A stretch of DNA of 37,467 nt from an uncultured Clostridia bacterium. GTDB taxonomy: Bacteria > Bacillota > Clostridia > Christensenellales > Aristaeellaceae. Position 1 is the first letter of the stretch. Each line of letters starts with the position of its first letter. The notes beneath the pieces are model-generated. The model ran no database searches. It saw only the letters and a list, made by a program, of their open reading frames with translations, and had not been told where the DNA came from. Shown here one piece after another: positions 1-7,473 of this stretch. Made by a program: the position numbers and the translations under genes. The stretch spans positions 1-37,467 of the forward strand of contig CAMNHF010000010.1 of NCBI GenBank assembly GCA_946538975.1, in the 5' to 3' direction.

Positions 1-240
1 CCGCACAACCTCCGGATTTACTGCTTCGGTTTTACGTTTACCTTTCGGGCTTCGGTTTGTTGCGCAACCTTGCCCACCGTTTAGCCTTGTATCCGGTTTC
101 TGTTCGTAGGCTCCTCGGCTTTGCTACACCGCTTCCTCCCCTCCTGCCATTGCTGACAGCAGCTTGCGGTTCGCTACGCTTGGCGGTAAATACCCGCGGC
201 AGGACTTTCACCTGCAAGAATTGTGCCATGCCCGGCACAC
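1..240 (-). mobile_element. Group IIC intron, 5' part (domain I), cut by window edge
   Basis: Read on the minus strand, the segment begins GTGTGCCGGGCATGG, the conserved 5' end of bacterial group II introns, followed by the GGTGAAAGTCCTGC block and later GAGGAAGCGG, ACGAAC and AACAAACCGAAGCCC. From memory these line up in order with domain I of the Oceanobacillus iheyensis group IIC intron. The 5' splice point would fall between 241 and 240. Class C introns are known to insert just after intrinsic terminator hairpins, and here the intron starts two bases beyond the U-tract of the upstream gene's terminator, in the same orientation. The reverse transcriptase/maturase and domains V-VI would lie outside the window. 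A 68-codon open frame in this stretch is not a gene. Confidence 0.85.
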
Positions 241-242
241 GC

Positions 243-269
243 AAAAAGCTCCCCGCAGCCGCAGGGAGC
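243..269 (-). terminator. Intrinsic terminator of the YARHG gene
   Basis: On the minus strand a roughly 10-bp stem (arms 269-260 and 257-248, including two G-U pairs) is followed by five T residues (247-243). It begins about 15 bases after the stop codon of the YARHG gene and forms the 5' exon boundary of the adjacent group IIC intron. Confidence 0.8.
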
Positions 270-284
270 CGTTTGCCATGTCCG

Positions 285-1253
285 TCAGCCGTTCCACTCG
301 TCGCCCTCAGTCTGCAGCACGAGGCAGCCGGCGGGGATGAAGCCGCGGAAGGTCTTGCCGTCCAGGGTGGTCTCGATGTAGTCCCAGCTGCCCGCGCCGT
401 TGACGAAGGCCGCCAGATAGAGCACCTCCGCCCCTTCCGGGAGCCGCAGCCTGCTCTGCCGCCAGCCGGCGGGATCGTCGGTCACGTCGCAGGCCTTCAC
501 GACGGTGGCGGGGATGCGGCTCCAGGCCGGGCTCAGGTCGCGGTCCTCCGCGATGACGCCCTCCACCGCGCGGCCGTCGATGTAGCCCACCCGGCCATAG
601 CCCGCGCTGGCCTGGTAGAGGATCATCAGCCAGCTGCCGTCCCAGCCGCAGGAATAGATCACATTGCCCGTGGTGCCCACGGCGGCCTTGCCGTTCGCGC
701 CGCGCCAGCTCCGATTGGAGGGGGCCGCGTAGACCGGCAGGCTCTGCCCGGGGGCCAGGGTGACCGGATAGAAATCGCTCAGCACGTCCAGCCTGACCGA
801 GGGCCGGCTGGTGACCGCGGCCGGGCGGCCGGTGGGCTGGGGCTGCTCATCCCAGATGGAGCGGCCGGAGGGATTCGTGGTGCCGCGGGACTTCATGTCG
901 CTGCGCACCTGCTTGATCAGGTTCTCGTTATGCCACTCCACACTGTTCAGCTGGGGATAGCAGGCCTCGTCGTTGTTCGGGTTGCTGTTGGGGACGTACC
1001 ACCACTTCGAGGAGAAGTACAGGTCGTACTTGCCGCCCCGCTCGAAGACGTAGCCGTGCCGCGCGAAGATCTCGTTGAGCACGTAGCCCAGGGACTCGTA
1101 GTCCCATTCCCACAGCTCGGCTGCCGTCAGCTTCCGGCGGTCGCTGTCCGGAATCAGGTAATCCGACGCGGCCCGCGCGCCGACAGGCAGGCCAAGCCAC
1201 AGCAGCGCCGCCGCCAGCAGCAGCGCCGTCATCCGCAGTCCGATGTGTTTCAT
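285..1253 (-). CDS. Secreted YARHG-domain protein with SH3-like tail
   Basis: A 322-residue exported protein. The chosen ATG at 1253 follows a GGGGAGG ribosome site; an in-frame ATG ten codons upstream lacks one. Residues 1-28 form a signal peptide (basic start, Leu/Ala-rich core, ending near GARAAS). At about residues 30-125 lies a YARHG domain: IFARHGYVF is followed by a W-rich stretch (KWWYVP) and a NLI motif. YARHG domains are extracellular, often peptidoglycan-associated, modules of unknown biochemical role. The C-terminal half has repeated short beta-type segments (SLPVYAAPS; GRVGYIDGR) that suggest SH3-like wall-binding folds. It lies 104 bp downstream of the DUF512 gene with no clear terminator between, so it may be co-transcribed. 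Specific function unknown. Confidence 0.85.
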   Translation of the reverse strand: MKHIGLRMTALLLAAALLWLGLPVGARAASDYLIPDSDRRKLTAAELWEWDYESLGYVLNEIFARHGYVFERGGKYDLYFSSKWWYVPNSNPNNDEACYPQLNSVEWHNENLIKQVRSDMKSRGTTNPSGRSIWDEQPQPTGRPAAVTSRPSVRLDVLSDFYPVTLAPGQSLPVYAAPSNRSWRGANGKAAVGTTGNVIYSCGWDGSWLMILYQASAGYGRVGYIDGRAVEGVIAEDRDLSPAWSRIPATVVKACDVTDDPAGWRQSRLRLPEGAEVLYLAAFVNGAGSWDYIETTLDGKTFRGFIPAGCLVLQTEGDEWNG

Positions 1254-1357
1254 GCCCTTTTCCTCCCCCGCAGGTGTGTTCACCTTTCAAACGAAGCCGC
1301 GGCCCGTTTTCTTCCACGGATCCTTCCGCACATGCGGAAAATGACGCGGAAAGCCGC

Positions 1358-2677
1358 TCATTCCCACGGGGCCCTGTCGCCCGACAGGCCGGCGATCGCC
1401 CGCCAGAATGCCTCGCCGGTGTTCCCGACGATCCGCAGCGGCGCGGGCAGGCGGCGGCGCACCTCCTCCACCGGCATGTCGTCCAGGAAGAGATCGCCCT
1501 CGTTGCGGATCATGTTCCGGCAGATCAGGATCTCGTCGCAGTCCTCGTCCCGCAGCTGCTCCGTCAGGTCGCCGCCGGTCACCAGGCCGGTGACGGTGAC
1601 GCTCTCGCCGAAGAAGCGATTGAGGATCGGGTGCACCCTCACCTCGGTGCCCGCGGGGGCAAAGGTGTCGCACCAGCGCTGCATCGTCCGGGCCACGGAG
1701 GTGCCGCAGGCGATCACCAGCCGCCGGGGCGGGGTTTGCGCGACCGGGGTTTCCTCCGCGGCGAAGCGCAGATCCGTCTCGAACATGCGGAGCATGCCCA
1801 CGCCGTTCTCGATCTGCGGGAAGTCCTCGTAGGCCTCGTCGTCCGGCAGCTCCTCCCCCGCGAGGCAGTAGAACTCGTCCGAGGGGAACACGAAGCGGGT
1901 CTCCAGCCGCGCCATGTATTCCCGCTGATATGCCTCCGCCTCCCGGAGCAGGGCCGCCGCGGAGGCAGCGTCATAGGGCGTGATCGGCTCCAGGCCCTCG
2001 CGGAACTTCGTCAGCCCCACCGGCACCAGCGCCACGGACTGCACCGTGGGATGCAGGCCCGCCAGATCCTCCAGCGTGCGCCGCAGCACGGCCCCGTCGT
2101 TCCACCCCGGGCAGAGCACCACCTGGCAGTGGCAGCGCAGGCCGTGCTCCCCCAGCATGCGCAGCCGGTCCATCAGCTGCGCGGCGCGGGGGTTCTTCAT
2201 CATGCGCACGCGCACCTCCGGATCGGTGGCGTGGACGGAGATGTACAGCGGACTGACCCGGCGGCGCAGTATGCGGTCGAACTCCCGGTCGGAGATGTTC
2301 GTCATCGTGATGAAGTTGCCCATCATCAGCGACAGCCGCCAGTCGTCGTCCTTCACGTAGAGGGTGCTGCGCAGGTTCGGCGGCATCTGGTCGATGAAGC
2401 AGAAGACGCAGTGGTTCGCGCAGGGCCGCGGGGCCAGCACGATGGCCTGATCCAGCGTGATGCCCAGCGGCTCCCAGTCCAGCTTCTTCACCTGCACGGT
2501 GATCTCGCGCCCGTCCCGCGCCACGGTCAGCGGAAAGGAGCGCTTCGCGGTCAGCGCCTGATAGTCGATCTGGTCAATGATGGGCTCCCCGGAGATGGAG
2601 AGCAGCACATCCCCCGCGCGGATCCCCAGCCGGTCCGCGATGGAGCCCGGCTTCACATGGGCAATCGGACAGGACAC
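1358..2677 (-). CDS. DUF512/PDZ radical-SAM-like iron-sulfur protein
   Basis: A 439-residue cytoplasmic protein of the DUF512 family (TIGR03279-like), whose members are predicted iron-sulfur oxidoreductases with no settled reaction. Residues about 3-60 are a PDZ-like domain (PGSIADRLGIRAGDVLL, SISGEPI). Next comes the hallmark cysteine cluster CANHCVFCFIDQ, a CxxxCxxC arrangement like that of radical SAM enzymes, then YVKDDDWRLS and a C-terminal DUF512 region (VFPSDEFY, ENGVGM). Length fits the family. The start is GTG at 2677, because GGGAGGGG lies just upstream and because the promoter -10 box overlaps the next in-frame ATG at 2710, which therefore cannot be in the mRNA. In other Clostridia this gene often sits near der/engA; that neighbour is not seen here. 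Confidence 0.9.
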   Translation of the reverse strand: MSCPIAHVKPGSIADRLGIRAGDVLLSISGEPIIDQIDYQALTAKRSFPLTVARDGREITVQVKKLDWEPLGITLDQAIVLAPRPCANHCVFCFIDQMPPNLRSTLYVKDDDWRLSLMMGNFITMTNISDREFDRILRRRVSPLYISVHATDPEVRVRMMKNPRAAQLMDRLRMLGEHGLRCHCQVVLCPGWNDGAVLRRTLEDLAGLHPTVQSVALVPVGLTKFREGLEPITPYDAASAAALLREAEAYQREYMARLETRFVFPSDEFYCLAGEELPDDEAYEDFPQIENGVGMLRMFETDLRFAAEETPVAQTPPRRLVIACGTSVARTMQRWCDTFAPAGTEVRVHPILNRFFGESVTVTGLVTGGDLTEQLRDEDCDEILICRNMIRNEGDLFLDDMPVEEVRRRLPAPLRIVGNTGEAFWRAIAGLSGDRAPWE

Positions 2678-2708
2678 GCCATCCCCTCCCTTTGTTCTTT
2701 CTCCGTGC

Positions 2709-2737
2709 ATTATGGCCGATGCGCGGGCGAATGTCAA
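2709..2737 (-). promoter_or_regulatory. Sigma-A promoter of the DUF512 gene
   Basis: On the minus strand a consensus -35 TTGACA (2737-2732) is separated by 17 bp from a -10 CATAAT (2714-2709). The predicted start of transcription, near 2702, leaves a leader of about 25 bases holding only the ribosome site for GTG 2677. Confidence 0.75.
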
Positions 2738-2898
2738 GCGCGGCCGCGGGGCACGCTGCAGCTCAGCGGTATGGGGGAAGGCCCCCTGCCCATCCCAAAG
2801 GCCTTTCCTTGGGGCAGGAGGATTTCTTTCACAAAGCATGCGCAGCCGGATCCGCTTTGGCACATCAGGCCCCGCTGACTGAGCGGTAACGCGGGCAC

Positions 2899-2921
2899 AA
2901 AAAAAAGAGCCCGCCGTGCTC
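2899..2921 (-). terminator. Possible terminator of the XRE gene
   Basis: A short GAGC/GCTC stem overlapping the XRE stop codon is followed on the minus strand by eight T residues (2906-2899). The stem is weak, only four pairs. The T-run also sits in the loop of a GCGGGC/GCCCGC inverted repeat. Termination here is plausible but not strongly supported. Confidence 0.4.
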
Positions 2922-3150
2922 ACTGGTTCGCTGCGCTCTTCCCGGCCGGCGGCGCCGACAGCCCCAGAAAGGCGTCCGCCGTGACCCCGTACAGCCGGCA
3001 CAGGGTGATCAGGTGGTGGATGGGCAGCTCGTTGGCCCCGTGCTCATAGCGGGCATACATGGTCTGAGATGTGCCCAAAACATCCGCCACCTGCTGCTGC
3101 GTGAGATCGGCGTCCTCGCGGAGATCGCGCATGATTCTGATGTAATCCAC
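2920..3150 (-). CDS. Small XRE-family transcriptional regulator
   Basis: A 76-residue protein that is almost entirely a Cro/CI-type helix-turn-helix: LREDADLTQQQVADVLGTSQ followed by YARYEHGANELPIHHLITLCRLYGVTADAFLGL, the usual five-helix pattern. There is no ligand or dimerisation extension, so it is either a solitary DNA-binding protein or the repressor of a small local unit. The start is GTG at 3150 with AGGGGG about eight bases upstream. A run of four CAATG(A/T)TCT repeats lies 37-73 bp upstream and could be its own operator. It borders the less GC-rich accessory block transcribed the other way, which it may control; that is inference. Confidence 0.88.
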   Translation of the reverse strand: MDYIRIMRDLREDADLTQQQVADVLGTSQTMYARYEHGANELPIHHLITLCRLYGVTADAFLGLSAPPAGKSAANQ

Positions 3151-3186
3151 GAGAACGCCCCCTTTCTGGGTGGGGATTCATGGATC

Positions 3187-3223
3187 CAATGATCTCAATG
3201 TTCTCAATGATCTTCAATGATCT
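3187..3223. repeat. Four tandem 9-bp repeats, CAATG(A/T)TCT
   Basis: CAATGATCT occurs at 3187, 3205 and 3215, and CAATGTTCT at 3196, in direct tandem with one extra base before the last copy. The array lies between the divergent XRE gene and the plus-strand secreted protein gene, just upstream of the plus-strand -35 box. It could be an operator array; no function is proven. Confidence 0.6.
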
Positions 3224-3249
3224 GAATTGAAACAGATTGAGATTTGTTA

Positions 3250-3278
3250 TTGACTTTTTGCGTGATCTGTACAATAAT
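3250..3278 (+). promoter_or_regulatory. Candidate promoter of the small secreted-protein genes
   Basis: TTGACT (3250-3255), a 17-bp spacer and AATAAT (3273-3278) in an AT-rich stretch. The predicted leader to the ATG at 3419 is about 130 bases; I saw no clear riboswitch fold in it. Confidence 0.5.
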
Positions 3279-3418
3279 AAATAGTAGCCAGCGTAACGAG
3301 AACAAAATCGACTCTTTCAACAGCATTCTGATGACAGGGAAATCATAGCATGCTTGCATCCATGACCAAATACTGACCAAATCACCGGCCGCGGCAAATA
3401 CAAGCACAGGAGGTTTGC

Positions 3419-3907
3419 ATGAAACGCCTGATCATCATTGTTTTCCTTCTCACACTGCTCTGCCAGGTTCCGGCCTCCGCTTTGACAATTCACGAGGGCG
3501 TTGAGGAATTTGATGCGAAGCTCATGTCCGCCCTGGATAACATGACCGTCTCCCAGATCATGAAAGATGACTCCTTGCGGGCCATGTTTGCCATGGTCAT
3601 GTCTATGGAGGCGAAGCTGGCAGGATTTCTGGAAAAAGATGAGAATCTTGGTGAACTCCTGCTGCACGATGAAATCTATGTGGGCCGCAAGGGCAGCAGC
3701 ATGGTCGCTATTTTCAGCGGCAGTGATCACATCATCGCTGTTACGGTGGATAAGGAGACCAACAAGGGCTTCTACATGGGATTTGTCGGCCGCGGCTCAA
3801 CAAGCCTCGTCATGAGCGTCATCGAGACGCTTGATGTCACCGTCCATTATAAAGTTGATCCCAATGACATGATTGATCTGCTTGCCATGATTCTCGATTC
3901 GGATTGA
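3419..3907 (+). CDS. Small secreted protein, paralogue of the 4687-5184 product
   Basis: A 162-residue protein with a clear signal peptide (residues 1-20, MKRLIIIVFLLTLLC, cut near ASA-L). I do not recognise the family. The mature part is helix-rich at first, then has GELLLHDEIYVGRKGSSMVAIFSGSDHIIAVTVDK, a beta-type segment matched in the gene at 4687-5184 (GELLANDTYVGRWGTALVTGYY..., with a D-H-L/I-I/V pattern after it), and a C-terminal helical tail. AGGAGG sits eight bases before the ATG. Three exported small proteins follow each other here on the same strand, probably as one transcript. Its codons are less GC-rich than those of the flanking conserved genes. Confidence 0.75.
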   Translation: MKRLIIIVFLLTLLCQVPASALTIHEGVEEFDAKLMSALDNMTVSQIMKDDSLRAMFAMVMSMEAKLAGFLEKDENLGELLLHDEIYVGRKGSSMVAIFSGSDHIIAVTVDKETNKGFYMGFVGRGSTSLVMSVIETLDVTVHYKVDPNDMIDLLAMILDSD

Positions 3908-4078
3908 TCCGCCGGGAATGAATGCCGGACCATGAACACGCCGGCTGTACAGAACGGAGGAAGGCAACTGGAGGTGATTTGCACACAGATCAGCTTGCAA
4001 AAACGGACAAGAGGAGGTGTGGCCGACAGAAAGGCAGCCGGTTGTTTTTTCTCATTGTATTGCAGGTGGTGAGACGCA

Positions 4079-4639
4079 TTGATTCGAAAGCAAAGCATTC
4101 TGATCTGTGCCCTGCTGACGGTGATTCTTGCTGCAGTTGTTTGTACTGCATCTGCCAGCAGCAATCCCTTCGAAGGGATGAGGGTGTATTATGAAGGGCA
4201 GTACAGGGTCGGAAGCGACATTGCTGCCGGCGAGTATGTTCTGCTGAGCTCATCGGATTATGAAGGCTACTTCGAGATCAGTTCCGATGCGAATGGCCGC
4301 AGCATCATTGCCAATGACCTGTTCGAAACGAATTCCATCATCACTGTCCGTTACGGAGAGTATCTGAAACTGTCGCGATGCATTGCGGTCAACTCGACTG
4401 ATTTCTATGCATCCTACACGATCCGGACAGACCGCGACGGAACGATGCTGAAGGTCGGTTATGATCTCATGCCGGGAACCTACAAGCTGATCGCCGCTTC
4501 CGGCACCTCGGGGTATTACTGCATCTACAACGACAGTCGGCAGACGGACATCGTCGACAACGATCTTTTCAAAAACTCCGCATGGGTTACGGTCAAGAGC
4601 GGACAGTATATTGTCCTGTCAAGATGCCACATACAGTAA
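4079..4639 (+). CDS. Secreted protein with two internal repeats
   Basis: A 186-residue exported protein of unknown function. The start is taken as TTG 4079: AGGTGG lies about ten bases upstream and the frame opens directly into a signal peptide (IRKQSILICALLTVILAAV, cut near ASA). The mature part is two repeats of roughly 60 residues, about 42-102 and 122-182. Each has V-G-x-D-(I/L)-x-(A/P)-G-x-Y, then NDLF and a closing (Y/W)-x-x-L-S-R-C. The shared closing cysteine and beta-rich pattern suggest two copies of a small beta-sandwich or jelly-roll-like unit, perhaps carbohydrate- or surface-binding; that is a guess. It lies between two paralogous secreted-protein genes. Confidence 0.72.
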   Translation: MIRKQSILICALLTVILAAVVCTASASSNPFEGMRVYYEGQYRVGSDIAAGEYVLLSSSDYEGYFEISSDANGRSIIANDLFETNSIITVRYGEYLKLSRCIAVNSTDFYASYTIRTDRDGTMLKVGYDLMPGTYKLIAASGTSGYYCIYNDSRQTDIVDNDLFKNSAWVTVKSGQYIVLSRCHIQ

Positions 4640-4686
4640 GTGGATCGTGCAAGTTCGGCCACGCACGCTTTGGAGGTGTTCCAATC

Positions 4687-5184
4687 ATGAAGAAGGCAAT
4701 CTGCATTCTGCTGCTCACTGTGATGCTTTGTTCCGTGACGGTTTCTGCGCTGGGCGAATCCAATTCGATTCCGTTCGCGCTGAATCTCACTGCCAGTTTC
4801 TTTGACGAGTACACAACAAGCGAGATCCTGTCCAACGAAGTGTACCGCACCTACCTGGTGCTTTCTCTGCTGCTCGATGCAGCCCTGGATGACGGCAACG
4901 TCATCGGGGAGAGCATCAATGCCGGCGAGCTTCTTGCCAACGATACCTACGTCGGCCGCTGGGGAACGGCGCTGGTGACCGGCTATTATGACGACAGCCA
5001 TCTGGTTGTGATCTATTATGACAAGGTTGCAAAAGAAGCAAGCCTCATTGTGACGGAAAGCACCATGCCGAGAACACTGCTTGCGTCAGTTTTTGAAGCC
5101 GATGAGCTGAGCCCGTCTTACAAAACCAGCAGAAGCATGATGAGTGACCTGATCGAGATTGTCGCCGGTGCACTGGCTGACTAA
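4687..5184 (+). CDS. Small secreted protein, paralogue of the 3419-3907 product
   Basis: A 165-residue exported protein. The ATG at 4687 follows GGAGGTG by ten bases and starts a typical signal peptide (MKKAICILLLTVMLCSVTVSA). The mature sequence repeats the plan of the 3419-3907 product: an N-terminal helical stretch, then GELLANDTYVGRWGTALVTGYY, DDSHLVVIYYDK, and a helical tail ending in DLIEIVAGALAD. Identity is modest but the order of motifs and the length match, so it is an old duplication. No enzymatic motif is visible. The 3' end is followed by a terminator-bearing repeat at 5263-5330. Confidence 0.75.
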   Translation: MKKAICILLLTVMLCSVTVSALGESNSIPFALNLTASFFDEYTTSEILSNEVYRTYLVLSLLLDAALDDGNVIGESINAGELLANDTYVGRWGTALVTGYYDDSHLVVIYYDKVAKEASLIVTESTMPRTLLASVFEADELSPSYKTSRSMMSDLIEIVAGALAD

Positions 5185-5262
5185 AGAGTTTCTGCTTGAG
5201 CGTCTCTTCCACGCTGAGTCCGGTGCCGTCTGTGATGTGCCGGAAACGATCTCACATAAATC

Positions 5263-5330
5263 GGACAGCACCTCACATTTCCTCCTCGGACGCGCCTCCT
5301 CCACCGTGGGGCGCGTCCTTTTCCCTTCTC
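5263..5330 (+). repeat. Terminator-bearing dispersed repeat, copy 1
   Basis: GGACAGCACCT, an ATTTC core, a GGACGCGCC...GGCGCGTCC hairpin, TTTT and CCCTTCTC. The same unit recurs at 7292-7359 and 7413-7480 with only a few differences. In each case it follows a gene, and for copies 1 and 3 a promoter lies just beyond. Confidence 0.75.
5288..5322 (+). terminator. Intrinsic terminator inside repeat copy 1
   Basis: A nine-pair stem GGACGCGCC (5288-5296) / GGCGCGTCC (5310-5318) with a 13-base loop, followed by TTTT. It lies about 100 bases after the stop of the secreted protein gene. Confidence 0.8.
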
Positions 5331-5365
5331 CCCCTGTACGCCGCAGCGCGAAGTGAAACCCGGCC

Positions 5366-5394
5366 TTGCATAATCCTCGGAAACATGTTATCAT
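5366..5394 (+). promoter_or_regulatory. Promoter of the 34-residue peptide gene
   Basis: TTGCAT (5366-5371), a 17-bp spacer and TATCAT (5389-5394), about 50 bases before the ATG at 5448. Confidence 0.6.
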
Positions 5395-5447
5395 TCCATT
5401 GACAATCCGGGGCTTCAGAATCAGAACACGAAACAGGAGGATAAACC

Positions 5448-5552
5448 ATGATTTGGGTCGGGATCGGTATCGTTGTGCTTCTGTTCTTCTTCCGCAAGGA
5501 GATTGGCGAGTGGGGCGCCCCTGTGGATGAGTTGATGGGAAAACAGGCATGA
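5448..5552 (+). CDS. 34-residue single-pass membrane peptide
   Basis: A short open frame with a perfect AGGAGG seven bases before the ATG and a good promoter upstream. The peptide has an uninterrupted hydrophobic stretch (MIWVGIGIVVLLFFF) followed by a basic-then-acidic tail (RKEIGEWGAPVDELMGKQA), as expected of a one-pass inner-membrane peptide with its C-terminus in the cytoplasm. Small peptides of this kind often modulate a membrane partner; the next gene on the same strand, 110 bp on, encodes a multi-pass membrane protein. Alternatives are a leader peptide or a type I toxin-like peptide, though no antisense RNA was recognised. Confidence 0.6.
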   Translation: MIWVGIGIVVLLFFFRKEIGEWGAPVDELMGKQA

Positions 5553-5662
5553 CGCTGCAGGAAGACCATTTTGCGGCAGAGCATTGGAGACACGGCAGGG
5601 AGCGTGGCAGGTGATCCCAGCCTGTCCGTCGTGCAGGCCAACACGTATCCGGAGGTGCAGTC

Positions 5663-7201
5663 ATGAGAGATGAAGAATGGAATCCCTACAGAAAATTCCG
5701 TGCTTTCCTGGTAGGCCTCTATGTTCTTGGCGCAGCAGCCAGCACCTTTATGGTGCTGTTTATGTACGGCTCGACAGAAGGTGTTTTTCCGTTTCTTCCG
5801 GCTGAATGCAAGGCTGTCCAGCGCGCGCTGTATGCTCCGATGTATTATTTCATCCAATTTGCAGAGCGCGGCACTTTTGCCTATAACGTCCTTCCCATCA
5901 TCCTGGGCCTTGCCATGCAGGTGCTCGGCGTAATCGCGATTTTCCGGAGCGATAATGTGGAGGAAAACGTGTATGCCAACCGCTTCCTTCTGATGCGGAC
6001 CCTGTTCGCGCTGATTTGCATCATCTTCATGGCTGATTACGCGGCGCTTGTCACCACAGGCCACAGCTCGCTTTCTGCGCTTCAGAAGTATCCGACGGGC
6101 GTGCTGTCATCGCCGCTGCGTATGCTTCACGACAGCTTCACGGACAAACCGCCGGAAGGGCTGTTCCGGGGATTTGCCTTGCTGGCGGCTGCGATCTTCG
6201 TCATCTATGCCGTATTGAATCTCATCAGAGTCGGTCTCAACGTAAGACGGATGAACCAAGACTCCGGCCCCGGCCGGAAAAAGCCCTCGCGCGGAAACAT
6301 CCTGCGTTCGATCATCGCACCGGCAGCAATGTTCGTGATTTCAGCTGCAGTCTGGATTCCTCTCGGCTGGCTGATCGGGAAGGGAATCAATAACGAAATC
6401 CCCATCCCGCTGACACTTCTGATCTTTGTACTGGCCTTCCTCGGCGTAGGCGTAATCTGGGCCCTGTTCGGACCGATCAGTTTCTGCAACAGATACAAGG
6501 GGGCTTTCCGCGGAACTTTCTGGATCCATGTTCTGGTGCATGCCTGCACAGGCATCCTCTGCCTGGGTTTGTCGCCGCTTTGCGACGCCGGAGGACAGCC
6601 TTCATTTTTGAAGGCGTATCTTCCGGAAAAAGCGGTGGAAAGCTTTCAGGCCTTTGCAGGCACCGTGGACAGTCACTTTCCGCCTAATGGCGTCATGACA
6701 ATTGCGCTGTTTGGCACCGGACTGACCATGCTGGTGTCATTGGCCAGTCTTCTCTACTGCTGGCTCAGGAAGTGCCCTGTCTGCGGCTGCTATTTGTCCC
6801 GCGAATCGACCACCCATATTGGCAAGCTGCTGGGAACCTATATGGGTGAAGTGGTTGAAGAAAAACACGTTTCTACCCGGGTCAAAACAAAACAAGGCTA
6901 CATTTCCGGCGAAACAGGCCAGCAGGCACTGGACAAAGCCCGTGCGATGGGGGCAACCCCTGACGTCACCCAGTACGGCACTGCATTTGGTCACCGCTAC
7001 GGGACGGTTGCGGGAAAGAATGAGATTGATGTAGTCCGCACACCATATACCAGATACGTCTATAAACTAACAGAAATAACCAACTGCAGGTACTGTGAAG
7101 AAGCCAGAGTTGTCCGTCACTCCACTCACACCAAAACATCGTATGGATCCGGGAAAACAACCCGGAGAACCGAAAATACGACTCTCCATGTTTCCGACTG
7201 A
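5663..7201 (+). CDS. Multi-pass membrane protein with two zinc-knuckle motifs
   Basis: A 512-residue protein of unrecognised family; the ATG has GGAGGTG nine bases upstream. Residues about 14-375 contain roughly eight hydrophobic segments (for example LVGLYVLGAAASTFMVLF, ALICIIFMADYAALV, ALFGTGLTMLVSLASLLY). The roughly 130-residue C-terminal tail is hydrophilic and probably cytoplasmic. It holds CPVCGC directly after the last segment and NCRYCEE near the end, two CxxC pairs that could close one zinc site around a long loop. Such tails are common in membrane proteins that bind partners or nucleic acid, but nothing here gives a transport or enzyme activity. Base composition is lower in GC than the genes beyond 7577. 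Confidence 0.75.
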   Translation: MRDEEWNPYRKFRAFLVGLYVLGAAASTFMVLFMYGSTEGVFPFLPAECKAVQRALYAPMYYFIQFAERGTFAYNVLPIILGLAMQVLGVIAIFRSDNVEENVYANRFLLMRTLFALICIIFMADYAALVTTGHSSLSALQKYPTGVLSSPLRMLHDSFTDKPPEGLFRGFALLAAAIFVIYAVLNLIRVGLNVRRMNQDSGPGRKKPSRGNILRSIIAPAAMFVISAAVWIPLGWLIGKGINNEIPIPLTLLIFVLAFLGVGVIWALFGPISFCNRYKGAFRGTFWIHVLVHACTGILCLGLSPLCDAGGQPSFLKAYLPEKAVESFQAFAGTVDSHFPPNGVMTIALFGTGLTMLVSLASLLYCWLRKCPVCGCYLSRESTTHIGKLLGTYMGEVVEEKHVSTRVKTKQGYISGETGQQALDKARAMGATPDVTQYGTAFGHRYGTVAGKNEIDVVRTPYTRYVYKLTEITNCRYCEEARVVRHSTHTKTSYGSGKTTRRTENTTLHVSD

Positions 7202-7316
7202 TCCCCGGCATTTCGATGTTCCGGGAAAACCGATGATGAATCAGGGTTACTACTCAGCCATCAGGCAGGCAAAGTAACTTCTCAAAGAACAGGACAGCAC
7301 CTTCCATTTCATTCCC

Positions 7317-7352
7317 GGACGCGCCCCCCTCCACCGTGGGGCGCGTCCTTTT
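7317..7352 (+). terminator. Intrinsic terminator, repeat copy 2
   Basis: An 11-pair stem GGACGCGCCCC (7317-7327) / GGGGCGCGTCC (7338-7348) and TTTT. It terminates transcription from the membrane protein gene ending at 7201. Confidence 0.85.
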
Positions 7353-7437
7353 CCCTTCTCTCCCTCCGTTGTGCTCAGCCATCAGGCAGGCAAAGTAACT
7401 TCTCAAAGAACAGGACAGCACCTTCCATTTCATTCCC

Positions 7438-7473
7438 GGACGCGCCCCCCTCCACCGTGGGGCGCGTCCTTTT
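7438..7473 (+). terminator. Intrinsic terminator, repeat copy 3
   Basis: An exact copy of the 7317-7352 terminator, displaced by 121 bp through the tandem duplication. It doubles the barrier to read-through into the next gene. Confidence 0.85.

Noticed and set aside
38-244. A 68-codon minus-strand frame in the intron
   Set aside because: The segment is structured intron RNA (domain I); the frame has no ribosome site and covers conserved RNA motifs.
57-1832. A 591-codon open frame on the plus strand
   Set aside because: It crosses the group II intron, the YARHG gene and the DUF512 gene in antisense; no coherent protein features.
2678-3001. Upstream extension of the DUF512 protein, including the ATG at 2710
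   Set aside because: The promoter -10 box covers 2709-2714, so the mRNA starts inside or after this codon; the ribosome site fits GTG 2677.
7095-7277. A 60-codon plus-strand frame overlapping the end of the membrane protein gene
   Set aside because: It overlaps the real gene in another frame, has no clear ribosome site, and its end lies in the duplicated repeat.
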